From assembly GCA_031266015.1 (NCBI GenBank), contig JAISBU010000015.1, forward strand, positions 1-42,780: a DNA stretch of 42,780 nucleotides, given 5' to 3'. This stretch comes from Prevotellaceae bacterium (GTDB lineage Bacteria > Bacteroidota > Bacteroidia > Bacteroidales > UBA932). The notes under the pieces were generated by a model. It was not told the DNA's origin and did no database searches. It saw only the letters and a list, made by a program, of their open reading frames with translations. Shown here piece by piece: positions 16,133 through 24,250 of this stretch; position 1 is the stretch's first letter; the number at the start of each line of letters is the position of its first letter. The translations under genes were made by a program, and so were the position numbers.

Positions 16133-17173
16133 ATGAAAGCAGTAAGAAACATTGCAGTGTGCCTTAGCCTGGTGGCACTGGTGGTTACAACGACATCTTG
16201 CGGTGGCGGTTCAACAAGAAAGGCTAACGCTGCAAGTGTTGCGGCAAATTCTGTAAAAAAGGTACAGGTAAAGGTGGCTGTGGCCGAGTTGCAAAATGTG
16301 GAGCAGATAGCCGAATTTTCGGGAACCGTTACCGCCAACGTGCGCAACAGCATTGCCAGCGCAGGCGCTACCCGTATTGACAAAATTTTGGTTGAAGTGG
16401 GCGATCGTGTAGCTAAGGGGCAAACCCTGGTTGAAATGGAGCCTTCAAACTACTTGCAAGCCTCAGCTCAGCTGCAAAACCTGAAGGTAGAGTATTCACG
16501 TGCCGAGGCCCTGTACCAGAGCGGTGGAGTTTCCAAGCAGCAGCTGGACCAGCTGAAAACTCAGCTGGATGTGGCTGAAACCAGCACGCAAAACCTGGCT
16601 ATCAATACGCACCTGGTATCACCTGTGGGCGGTGTGGTTACCGCCCGTAATTTCGATAACGGAGATGTAGCCGGAGGCGCTCCCATACTGGTGGTAGAGC
16701 AGCTTAACCCGCTCAAGATACAAATCAACGTGTCGGAAGAGTACTTCTCTCGCGTAAAGGTTGGAATGAGAGTTAATATAGCGCTTGAGGTTTACCCGGA
16801 TAAACATTTTCAGGGAAATGTGTCCCTTATTTATCCAACCGTTGATGCTACCACCCGTACGTTTACCGTAGAGGTGGCCATTCCTAACGACCAAATGCTC
16901 ATCCGTCCGGGAATGTTTGCCCGTGCAACCCTCAACCTCGGCACAATGCCCCACACGGTAATTCCCGACATTGCCGTGCAAAAGCAGCAGGGCACCAACG
17001 ACCGTTTTGTATTTGTAATACACAATGGGGTAGCCATACGCAAGGTGGTGCAGCTGGGCCGTCGTCTGGATGACAAGATGGAAATACTGAAAGAAGTGGC
17101 TCCCGGCGAGCATGTTGCCATTGCCGGAGTTACCCGGCTGGTAGACCAAACAGAAGTTGAAGTTGTAGAGTAA
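16133..17173 (+). CDS. RND efflux periplasmic adaptor (membrane fusion lipoprotein)
   Basis: 346 aa. A lipoprotein signal peptide (TTTSC, Cys23) precedes the HlyD/AcrA fold: lipoyl half (RNSIASAGATRIDKILVEVGDRVAKGQTLVEME), alpha-hairpin (NYLQASAQLQ..EALYQSGGVSKQQLDQLKTQLDVAE), second lipoyl half (HLVSPVGGVVTARNFDNGDVAGG), beta-barrel and membrane-proximal domain. It bridges the RND pump and TolC. A 196-bp space before the pump gene holds no ORF and no clear terminator. Confidence 0.93.
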   Translation: MKAVRNIAVCLSLVALVVTTTSCGGGSTRKANAASVAANSVKKVQVKVAVAELQNVEQIAEFSGTVTANVRNSIASAGATRIDKILVEVGDRVAKGQTLVEMEPSNYLQASAQLQNLKVEYSRAEALYQSGGVSKQQLDQLKTQLDVAETSTQNLAINTHLVSPVGGVVTARNFDNGDVAGGAPILVVEQLNPLKIQINVSEEYFSRVKVGMRVNIALEVYPDKHFQGNVSLIYPTVDATTRTFTVEVAIPNDQMLIRPGMFARATLNLGTMPHTVIPDIAVQKQQGTNDRFVFVIHNGVAIRKVVQLGRRLDDKMEILKEVAPGEHVAIAGVTRLVDQTEVEVVE

Positions 17174-17369
17174 AAAACGCATAATGTATAGCTGGCTTTG
17201 CTGCAACAGTAAGTAAAACAGGATGATGAATATCCCATATGACATCGGTAAGGATTAGAGCGTTGAGGTTCGAACAGTCGATTCGCCGGGGCTCCCTCAA
17301 TCGTAAGATATTTATATACAGGGTTTTATCGTTGCAACAATACCAATAATAGGTTAAAAATTATATAAA

Positions 17370-20300
17370 ATGAAGATATACGAAACCGCCGTCCGGAAGC
17401 CGGTATCTACCGCGCTCATATTCATAGCGGCCATAATTTTAGGATTGTTTTCGCTCAACAGGTTGTCCATAGACCTTTACCCGGATATGGATATTCCTAC
17501 CATCAGCGTGTTTACCACGTACTCGGGGGCAAGCGCAGCCGACATTGAAACCAACATTACAAAAATACTGGAGGATAACCTTAACACGGTAAACGACCTG
17601 AAGAAGATTACCTCTACCTCACAGGATAACATTTCTCTTATTTCCGTTGAGTTTGAGTGGGGAACCAACCTCGATGAGGCGGCGAATGATATGCGCGACG
17701 CTATTAGCCGCGTAGAGCGCTTGCTGCCGGATGATGCGGATAAGCCACAGCTCTTTCGCTTCAGCATGAGTATGATTCCTATCCTGTTCTTGTCCGCCAC
17801 CGCAGAGGAAAGTTACAATGCGCTGTACAAGATTTTGGACGAAAAAATTGCTCAACCTTTGAACCGTATCAATGGCGTGGGCTCCGTATCGGTGAGCGGC
17901 GCGCCTATCCGGGAGGTACAAGTAAATGTAGACCCTCGTAAGATTGAAGCTTACGGGCTTAGCGTGGAGCAAATCGGTCAGATTATTGCGCAGGAAAATG
18001 CCAACGTGCCGGCAGGTTCTTTGGATATCGGTCGAGAGAACTTCTCACTTCGTACCGAAGGAGAGTTTTCTAATAGCGATCAGCTGAAAGATTTGGTTAT
18101 CAGCCGTGCCGGAGGCAAGGAGTTGCGCCTGTCAGATATTGCTACCATTAAAGATACCATTGAGAAGGTAACTTTGGAGCAGCGCATCAACGGACAAAAA
18201 GGGGCGCAGATTGTAATTCAAAAGCAAAGCGGCGCAAACTCTGTGGCTATTGCCAAGGCCATTATGAAGGAGCTGCCCAACTTGCAAAAATCCTTACCGC
18301 CGGACGTTAAGGTTGGCGTGTTGATGGACACCACCACCAACATTACCAACAGCGTCAACAGCTTGAGCGAAACGGTAATGTACGCGTTTATATTCGTAGT
18401 GTTGGTGGTGCTGTTCTTTTTGGGGCGCTGGCGCGCTACGCTGATCATTGTATGCACCATTCCGGTGTCGTTGATTACCGCATTTATTTACCTGTTTGCT
18501 ACAGGCGGTACGCTCAACATTATTTCGCTCAGTTCGCTTTCCATAGCTATTGGTATGGTGGTGGACGATGCCATTGTGGTGCTTGAAAATATTTCAACCC
18601 ACATGGATCGCGGTAGCTCCTCAAAAGAGGCGTCTATTTATGCTACCAATGAAGTTTGGTTGGCCGTTATTGCTACAACGCTTACCCTGGTTGCCGTATT
18701 CTTCCCGCTTACCCTGGTGTCGGGTATGGCAGGTATTATGTTTAAGCAGCTTGGTTGGATTGTTACCATTGTGGTAGTTGTATCTACGGCTGCTGCTATT
18801 ACGCTTACTCCGATGATGTCCGCCTTGATGCTTCGCACACAGGAGGCTCATACGTACAAAGGCTTGGGTATACTATTCAAGCCCATCGATAAATTTTTGG
18901 ATAATTTGGATAACTTTTATGCCAACATTTTAACTTGGGCGATACGTCATCGAGCTGTAGTTATTATTGGGTCATCGGCTATTTTCCTGTCCAGCTTGCT
19001 GCTGTTGTATAAAGTTCCTACCGAGTTTTTCCCGCAGTCCGATAACGGACAAATAAGCGTTATGGTGGAGTTGCCGCAGGGTGTAAATCTGGATTATTCT
19101 CGTAACGTTGCCATAAAGATTGAGGATATTTTTAAGGAAAAATACCCCGAGGTGATGACCATATCTTCAAGCGTGGGCGCTGCCGGTAGCAACAGTAATA
19201 TCTTTTCGGCCATGGGTAAGAATGGTAACAACATTGTCAACTATACCTTGAGGCTAGCGGACTTGGTTGATCGTGATCGTGATATGTTTATATTGAGCGA
19301 CTTGATGCGCGATGATTTGTCTCAAATACCTGAAATTAAGGAGTATACGGTAACTCCCGGTGGAAGCCGGAGTGGCGGAATGGGAGGCTCCAGCACCGTA
19401 GATGTGAAGATTTTCGGCTATGACTTTGAGGTAACCAACCAGCTGGCACACGAGCTGCGCGAAAAGGTGCGCGAGCAGGTTGCCGGTACTCGTGACATTA
19501 CCATCAGCCGTGAGGATATGTTGGCTGACTATCAGGTGGAATTTGACCGCCAAAAGCTTTCACAATTCGGACTCAATACGGCCACTGCGGCCACCTACGT
19601 ACGTAACCGGATCAACGGATTAATCGCGAGCAAGTACCGCGAGCAAGGTGATGAATACAACATTATGGTGCGCTACGATGAGTCCTTCCGTAAGTCTATT
19701 GAGGAGGTTGAAAACATTGTGCTGTACAATGCTCAGGGACGTGCCATAAAGCTTAAGGAGGTAGGTAAAGTTATTGAGCACGAGTCACCCCCTACTATTC
19801 AGCGTGAGGACCGTCAGCGCCTTATTACCGTGAGCTCCGCCATGTATGGCGCCGCTTTGGGCGATGTTGCCGCCGGTATTCAAAAGGTGGTGGACGAAAC
19901 CGAGATTCCACAGGGTATTAGCGTTGTGCTGGGAGGTTCGCTTGAGGATCAGCAAGAATCGTTTTCCGATTTGATGACCTTGCTTCTGCTTATTATTATG
20001 TTGGTATACATTGTAATGGCTACACAGTTTGAGTCGTTACGCGAGCCATTTATCATCATGCTAGCCGTTCCTTTTGCGTTTACCGGAGTATTTTTGGCCC
20101 TATGGTTAACCAACACTCCGCTTAGCATTATCGCGCTTATTGGGGCAATTATGCTGGTGGGGATTGTGGTAAAAAACGGCATTGTGCTGGTGGATTTTAC
20201 CAACCTGTTGCGTGAGCGTGGTTTGTCTATAAGCCAATCGGTAATTGCGGCCGGTAAGTCGCGTTTGCGCCCTGTGCTTATGACCACCCTGACTACCATT

Positions 20301-20492
20301 TTGGGCATGGTGCCGCTGGCTGTTGGTAGCGGCGAAGGTTCGGATATCTGGAAGCCGATGGGTATTGCCGTTATTGGCGGCCTTACCTTCTCTACCGTAC
20401 TTACGCTGATTGTGGTACCTGTAATTTATTCACTGTTTGGCGCCGGTAAGATGAAAAAAGAGCGCAAACGTTTGGCAAAAGAAAGCGCTTAA
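17370..20492 (+). CDS. RND-superfamily efflux pump (AcrB/MexB-like, HAE1 type)
   Basis: 1040 aa, the normal length for AcrB-type pumps. It has an N-terminal TM helix (AVRKPVSTALIFIAAIILGLFSL), the PDMDIPTISV and TTYSGASAADIE porter motifs, and two six-TM blocks. The proton-relay aspartates in TM4 are present in GMVVDDAIVVLEN (D399, D400). The second half repeats the fold, with NGIVLVDFTNLLRERG. This composition suggests organic substrates (drugs, detergents, bile-like compounds) rather than metals. It works with the upstream TolC and adaptor proteins. Confidence 0.95.
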   Translation: MKIYETAVRKPVSTALIFIAAIILGLFSLNRLSIDLYPDMDIPTISVFTTYSGASAADIETNITKILEDNLNTVNDLKKITSTSQDNISLISVEFEWGTNLDEAANDMRDAISRVERLLPDDADKPQLFRFSMSMIPILFLSATAEESYNALYKILDEKIAQPLNRINGVGSVSVSGAPIREVQVNVDPRKIEAYGLSVEQIGQIIAQENANVPAGSLDIGRENFSLRTEGEFSNSDQLKDLVISRAGGKELRLSDIATIKDTIEKVTLEQRINGQKGAQIVIQKQSGANSVAIAKAIMKELPNLQKSLPPDVKVGVLMDTTTNITNSVNSLSETVMYAFIFVVLVVLFFLGRWRATLIIVCTIPVSLITAFIYLFATGGTLNIISLSSLSIAIGMVVDDAIVVLENISTHMDRGSSSKEASIYATNEVWLAVIATTLTLVAVFFPLTLVSGMAGIMFKQLGWIVTIVVVVSTAAAITLTPMMSALMLRTQEAHTYKGLGILFKPIDKFLDNLDNFYANILTWAIRHRAVVIIGSSAIFLSSLLLLYKVPTEFFPQSDNGQISVMVELPQGVNLDYSRNVAIKIEDIFKEKYPEVMTISSSVGAAGSNSNIFSAMGKNGNNIVNYTLRLADLVDRDRDMFILSDLMRDDLSQIPEIKEYTVTPGGSRSGGMGGSSTVDVKIFGYDFEVTNQLAHELREKVREQVAGTRDITISREDMLADYQVEFDRQKLSQFGLNTATAATYVRNRINGLIASKYREQGDEYNIMVRYDESFRKSIEEVENIVLYNAQGRAIKLKEVGKVIEHESPPTIQREDRQRLITVSSAMYGAALGDVAAGIQKVVDETEIPQGISVVLGGSLEDQQESFSDLMTLLLLIIMLVYIVMATQFESLREPFIIMLAVPFAFTGVFLALWLTNTPLSIIALIGAIMLVGIVVKNGIVLVDFTNLLRERGLSISQSVIAAGKSRLRPVLMTTLTTILGMVPLAVGSGEGSDIWKPMGIAVIGGLTFSTVLTLIVVPVIYSLFGAGKMKKERKRLAKESA

Positions 20493-20530
20493 TACCCCCC
20501 AAAAGTAACAACATTAAAAAATTTACAGCA

Positions 20531-20824
20531 ATGAAAGCAGTTTTTATATCATACAACCAGGCGCTTACCGACCGTGTGCAGACCATCCTTGACCGCGAAA
20601 GCATTAGAGGATACTCTAAGTGGGAAACCACCTATGGCAGAGGAAGTTACGGTGGAGATCCGCACATGGGAAGCCATGCTTGGCCGGCTATGAATTCATC
20701 TATTCTGGCAATGGTAGACGACTCGTTGGTTGAGCCGTTGATGGCTCAGCTTCGTAATCTTGATAATGAAACCGAACATCAAGGTCTACGGGCATTTGTG
20801 TGGAATGTTGAAGGAGTTATGTAA
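20531..20824 (+). CDS. PII-like small protein of the RND operon
   Basis: 97 aa, soluble, no signal peptide. It reads MKAVFISYNQALTDRVQTIL, then RGYSKWETTYGRGSYGGDPHMGSHAWPAMNSS, then LVEPLMAQLRNLDNETEHQGLRAFVWNVE. The beta-alpha-beta-beta-alpha-beta pattern suggests a ferredoxin-like/PII or CutA-like trimer. The central loop is rich in Gly, His and Asp (DPHMGSHAW) and could bind a metal or small ligand, by analogy with PII-like proteins encoded beside RND pumps. It starts 38 bp after the pump and ends just before a strong hairpin. The fold assignment is pattern-based; the function is unknown. Confidence 0.6.
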   Translation: MKAVFISYNQALTDRVQTILDRESIRGYSKWETTYGRGSYGGDPHMGSHAWPAMNSSILAMVDDSLVEPLMAQLRNLDNETEHQGLRAFVWNVEGVM

Positions 20825-20854
20825 CGAGACGTGTACAAGTGTAATAAAAGAGTT

Positions 20855-20883
20855 GGGGGCGATGCATTACTTGCATCGCCCCC
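20855..20883 (+). terminator. Hairpin at the end of the RND operon
   Basis: A perfect 12-bp GC-rich stem (20855-20866 with 20872-20883) with loop TTACT, 31 bp after the last stop codon. There is no T-tract, so it may stabilise the 3' end or terminate weakly. Confidence 0.6.
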
Positions 20884-21042
20884 AGCCCCTTATCCGCTTT
20901 GACATCGGGTAAATACGGACAGGATTATAAAAAAGCGTATTTTTCACGTTCAATATATGCCGAGCATGAATTATTGCCCATGCTTAAGTCAGAGTGTTCA
21001 AAGTTACCTCAGTATTTTAAAAAATGCAATCAAACCATAGCG

Positions 21043-21062
21043 ATCGGTTAAAATCGGTTAAA
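21043..21062. promoter_or_regulatory. Two tandem copies of ATCGGTTAAA upstream of the GH5 gene
   Basis: The 10-mer is repeated back to back (21043-21052, 21053-21062), one helical turn apart, 130 bp before the GH5 start. This spacing suits a regulator that contacts one face of DNA. The remaining 20884-21192 spacer holds an AGCATG/CATGCT hairpin near 20963-20983, no gene, and no clear TAnnTTTG box. Confidence 0.35.
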
Positions 21063-21192
21063 AACAATTTAAGCGCTCAAAATGTAACCTTTTGGGCAAA
21101 AAAAGCACTATTTTAGTTCTTGCTTTTTACCCTAAAAAGGTAGCAGCCTGTAAAATATTTTGCCTGCTTTTATTAAGGTGTTTAATCTAAAA

Positions 21193-22893
21193 ATGAAAAA
21201 AACCGGTATGAAAAATCTACTTTACGCTGCCATGATTGCGCTGGTGATGCTGGCCAGCTGTGAAGAAAAACAAGCGGGCGATGATGGATTTGCCTCTGTT
21301 ACCACTACCGTTGAGCCGACGATAACGCCGCACCGCGCGCCCTTTTCCAAAGGCATCAATCTGACCTGGTTTGAAAGAGAAGTTGACATATTGCGCGCGC
21401 TTGAGCATGTGATTCACATCAAAAGGCTGGGCGCGGACGTCATTCGCCTGCCTTTAGACCTCTTTCATGAGTCCCGAATGAACGCGGACTACAGCCTCAA
21501 TCCTTTTTTCCTGAAACAGCTCCGCGAACTTTGCGTTTATGCGGAAAGGGAGCAAATATACCTCATCCTGGACAACCACAGCTTGTATAGCTCCTACAAC
21601 GCGTTGAACGGCGGAATGCCGCCGCTCATGGATGAGCTTCTTGTCACGGTGTGGACTCAGCTAGCGGAAGTGCTTAAAGACAGGGGGCGCTATATTATTT
21701 ACGAGATACTGAATGAGCCCTATGTTGGAAGCTGGTATGATATTCAGGCGCACGTGATCAATGCGATCCGGGAAATTGACCCACATCGTACCGTTGTGGT
21801 GGATATTGGCGATATTGAGCAATCTTCGGCTTATGCAAATCTGCAAAACCTCATCTATTCTGTTCACTACTACGCTCCTTTTCTTTTTACGCATCAGGGC
21901 GCATGGTGGTCGAACATAGAGACTCCAAGTTGGACATGGGAGCCCATGAAGGATGTAAAGGGTATTCCCTGGCCGCCTGATGCGACAAAGATGCCGTCTG
22001 CTCCGTCGGCGAAATTGGAGCCGGTTTACGAGCGCTACGTTAGCACGCCCGACAATACGCCCAATGCCATGGCGGAGGAATTCAACGTCTTTGCGAAATG
22101 GTCGCAAGACCACAGTGCACCTGTGTTCTGCGGAGAATACGGCGTGTATATGAAATACGCTCCGCACTACGACCGCGTCCGCTGGTATGATTTTGTTTCG
22201 GGCGAGCTCGACAGGCGGGGTATATCCCGCACCAGTTGGGAATACTTCGATACAGGTTTCGGTCCTTTTCAAGCCGGTTCTTCTTTTCCGCAGAGTTTTT
22301 ATGCCGATTTAGACAACGACATTGTGAAGGCAATGCGCTTTACGCCACCTGTGTCACGTCGCACGCAGACAATAACAGGCAACTTTCCTGTTTACGAAGA
22401 TTACCTCGCGCAGGACGTGTATTTTAGCAAGACCACAGAGGACTTTGATGGTCTTTACAGCGCAGACAGAGCGGCGGGCGAACACGCTATTCTTTGGAAA
22501 AATGTGCCGTGGTATTTGGGTTTTTCGTTGAATTTCGTGAACAATATCAATTGGCAGGACTTGAAAAACAATGGCTATTCGCTAGAATTTCGGGCAAAAA
22601 CGGACATGCCGGAACCGGTGCGTTTTGACGTGCGGTTCAAAAACGAAGGCGAAATAGAGTGGCTTATGAGGCAGGCTGTGTCCGTACCCGCTGCCGGCGC
22701 GTGGCACACTATCACTGTTCCATTAAACAAGATGGGGGAGCAGGGCGCTGCGAAACCTGGCGGCGGATGGCTTGCCCCCAATGGAGAATTCTCTTGGAGC
22801 AAGATACGGTCTCTGGAATTTATCGCGGAATACGGGACAATTTCGGGCACGATGCTTATTGACGAAATCAAAATCATAGCGCCCAACAATTAA
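21193..22893 (+). CDS. GH5-family endo-glycanase lipoprotein with C-terminal binding module
   Basis: 566 aa from ATG 21193, chosen because it gives a compact lipoprotein signal (LALVM..LASC type, Cys23). ATG 21208 is also possible. The catalytic domain (about residues 45-390) is a clan-A TIM barrel: KGINLTWFE start, IRLPLD, ILDNHSLY, acid/base Glu175 in YEILNEPYVG, and nucleophile Glu315 in VFCGEYGVY, with SVHYYAPFLFTHQG between. Both catalytic glutamates are present. The last 150 residues (FDGLYSADRAAGEHA to MLIDEIKII) form a beta-sandwich resembling CBM-type carbohydrate-binding modules. It should cleave a beta-glucan or mannan at the cell surface. It is monocistronic, and the GH3 at 40465 could finish its products. 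Confidence 0.88.
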   Translation: MKKTGMKNLLYAAMIALVMLASCEEKQAGDDGFASVTTTVEPTITPHRAPFSKGINLTWFEREVDILRALEHVIHIKRLGADVIRLPLDLFHESRMNADYSLNPFFLKQLRELCVYAEREQIYLILDNHSLYSSYNALNGGMPPLMDELLVTVWTQLAEVLKDRGRYIIYEILNEPYVGSWYDIQAHVINAIREIDPHRTVVVDIGDIEQSSAYANLQNLIYSVHYYAPFLFTHQGAWWSNIETPSWTWEPMKDVKGIPWPPDATKMPSAPSAKLEPVYERYVSTPDNTPNAMAEEFNVFAKWSQDHSAPVFCGEYGVYMKYAPHYDRVRWYDFVSGELDRRGISRTSWEYFDTGFGPFQAGSSFPQSFYADLDNDIVKAMRFTPPVSRRTQTITGNFPVYEDYLAQDVYFSKTTEDFDGLYSADRAAGEHAILWKNVPWYLGFSLNFVNNINWQDLKNNGYSLEFRAKTDMPEPVRFDVRFKNEGEIEWLMRQAVSVPAAGAWHTITVPLNKMGEQGAAKPGGGWLAPNGEFSWSKIRSLEFIAEYGTISGTMLIDEIKIIAPNN

Positions 22894-23065
22894 CAGCCAA
22901 AAAACAATAGATGCTATCCTTGTGTTCAAAACTACCACAAAGTTTCAAAGAAAGCAATCAAGTCACAACGCTCATGCTCTCTTACTGCCACATGGAACAT
23001 GTTGCCGTGCAGGGAAATGATGTGTTTACAACGAGAGCCCCAACCTCTTTACGTTTTGCTCAGGG

Positions 23066-24208
23066 TTAAATATCCTTCATTAAATCTACCACAATGCCGT
23101 CCGCTATAAACCAGTATTGTTGAGGAATATAGAGTTTTTTTCCCTCCACAACCAAGCTCCCTTTCGCTATGTGCTGCGATGCACATTTCAGGCAAAAATC
23201 CACGTAAATTTTACCAAAAGATTGCTCCAGCAATTTCAAATCAACACCCCAAACAGTGCGAAGTCCCGTAAAAACAAGCTCATTGTACAGCTCATTTTGG
23301 CTCAAGTCTTCCGTTTCAAAATAGCCACTGCCACGCGCCACTCCCTCTACGTATTTTCTGTTGCTGGAAATGTTGTTTTGACGTGTTTTGCCATCGTATG
23401 AGTGTGCCGCGGGACCAATTCCGATGTACGGTTTTTGTTGCCAGTAGGCCGAATTGTGCATTGAAAACAAACCGTTTTTCGCAAAGTTGGAAGTTTCATA
23501 ACGAACAAAACCATGCTGTGAGCTTAGCTCATTCAACAGGTTGTTTTGCTCCGTGAGCTCATCCTCGCCTGGTAAAGCCAGCAGCCCCCGCTTTTGTTTC
23601 AAGCCAAATGCGGTGCGCTCTTCAACCGTTAATGCATAGGCCGAAAGATGCTGAATGTTGAGAGAAAAAGCAGCTTCTAAATTTTGCCTCCATCGCTCTG
23701 CCGTTAGGCTTGGCAGGCCAAACATGAGATCAATTGAAATGTTTTTAAAACCTGCTTTTTGTGCAAGAAAAATACTCTGAACAGCCTGCTTTGACGTGTG
23801 CCGACGGTTTGCGAATTTTAAATCCTCATCAAAAAAAGATTGAATGCCAACGCTAAGCCTGTTCACGCCAATGCTTATAAGACCTTCGAGATATTCTTGG
23901 TTTAAATCATCGGGGTTAGCCTCAATGGTAAACTCGCTAAAAGTTTCGATTTCGAAAATATCTTTAGCCTTTTTCGTAAGATATTGAATTTCACTTATAT
24001 AGAGCAAAGATGGCGTTCCACCACCAAAATACAGGGTGGCCATGCCGTCTTTTTTTGCCGGAGACGGAATATAATTTTTGCGAAATTCCATTTCGGTCTG
24101 CATAGCTGCAACCACCGCAGAACGTGATGTTTGCGAGGCTACCGAGTAAAAATCGCAGTAGCCGCACTTGCTTTTGCAAAACGGTATGTGTAGGTAAATG
24201 CCAAACAT
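23066..24208 (-). CDS. hemW: HemW-like radical SAM heme chaperone
   Basis: 381 aa from ATG 24208, which begins MFGIYLHIPFCKSKCGYC as the family does; a longer in-frame start is unlikely. The radical-SAM cluster CKSKCGYC (Cys11, Cys15, Cys18) is followed by LYFGGGTPSLL, NPDD, GVNRLSVGIQSF, and the C-terminal HemN domain (NSAYWQQKPYIGIGPAAHSYDG, then NELVFTGLRTVWGVD). The extra N-terminal Cys of true HemN (CxxxCxxCxC) is replaced by Asp-Phe (CDF), as in HemW, so it is more likely a heme-inserting chaperone than coproporphyrinogen oxidase. It is divergent from the pseudouridine synthase gene, separated by 42 bp. Confidence 0.92.
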   Translation of the reverse strand: MFGIYLHIPFCKSKCGYCDFYSVASQTSRSAVVAAMQTEMEFRKNYIPSPAKKDGMATLYFGGGTPSLLYISEIQYLTKKAKDIFEIETFSEFTIEANPDDLNQEYLEGLISIGVNRLSVGIQSFFDEDLKFANRRHTSKQAVQSIFLAQKAGFKNISIDLMFGLPSLTAERWRQNLEAAFSLNIQHLSAYALTVEERTAFGLKQKRGLLALPGEDELTEQNNLLNELSSQHGFVRYETSNFAKNGLFSMHNSAYWQQKPYIGIGPAAHSYDGKTRQNNISSNRKYVEGVARGSGYFETEDLSQNELYNELVFTGLRTVWGVDLKLLEQSFGKIYVDFCLKCASQHIAKGSLVVEGKKLYIPQQYWFIADGIVVDLMKDI

Positions 24209-24222
24209 ATTGCAAAATAAGC

Positions 24223-24230
24223 TACTTTTG
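24223..24230 (+). promoter_or_regulatory. -7 box for the pseudouridine synthase gene
   Basis: TACTTTTG fits TAnnTTTG, 21 bp before ATG 24251, inside the 42-bp divergent gap. The -33 element would lie within the hemW coding region. Confidence 0.4.
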
Positions 24231-24250
24231 TTGTAAATTTTACAGCAATC

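Noticed and set aside
17174..17369. Possible small gene in the 196-bp gap between adaptor and RND pump
   Set aside because: No ORF with start context, no conserved-looking hairpin with T-tract, and no promoter match; seen as plain spacer.
23066..24208. Annotation as coproporphyrinogen III oxidase HemN
   Set aside because: The cluster motif is CxxxCxxC followed by Asp-Phe, lacking the fourth Cys of HemN, and the length fits HemW.
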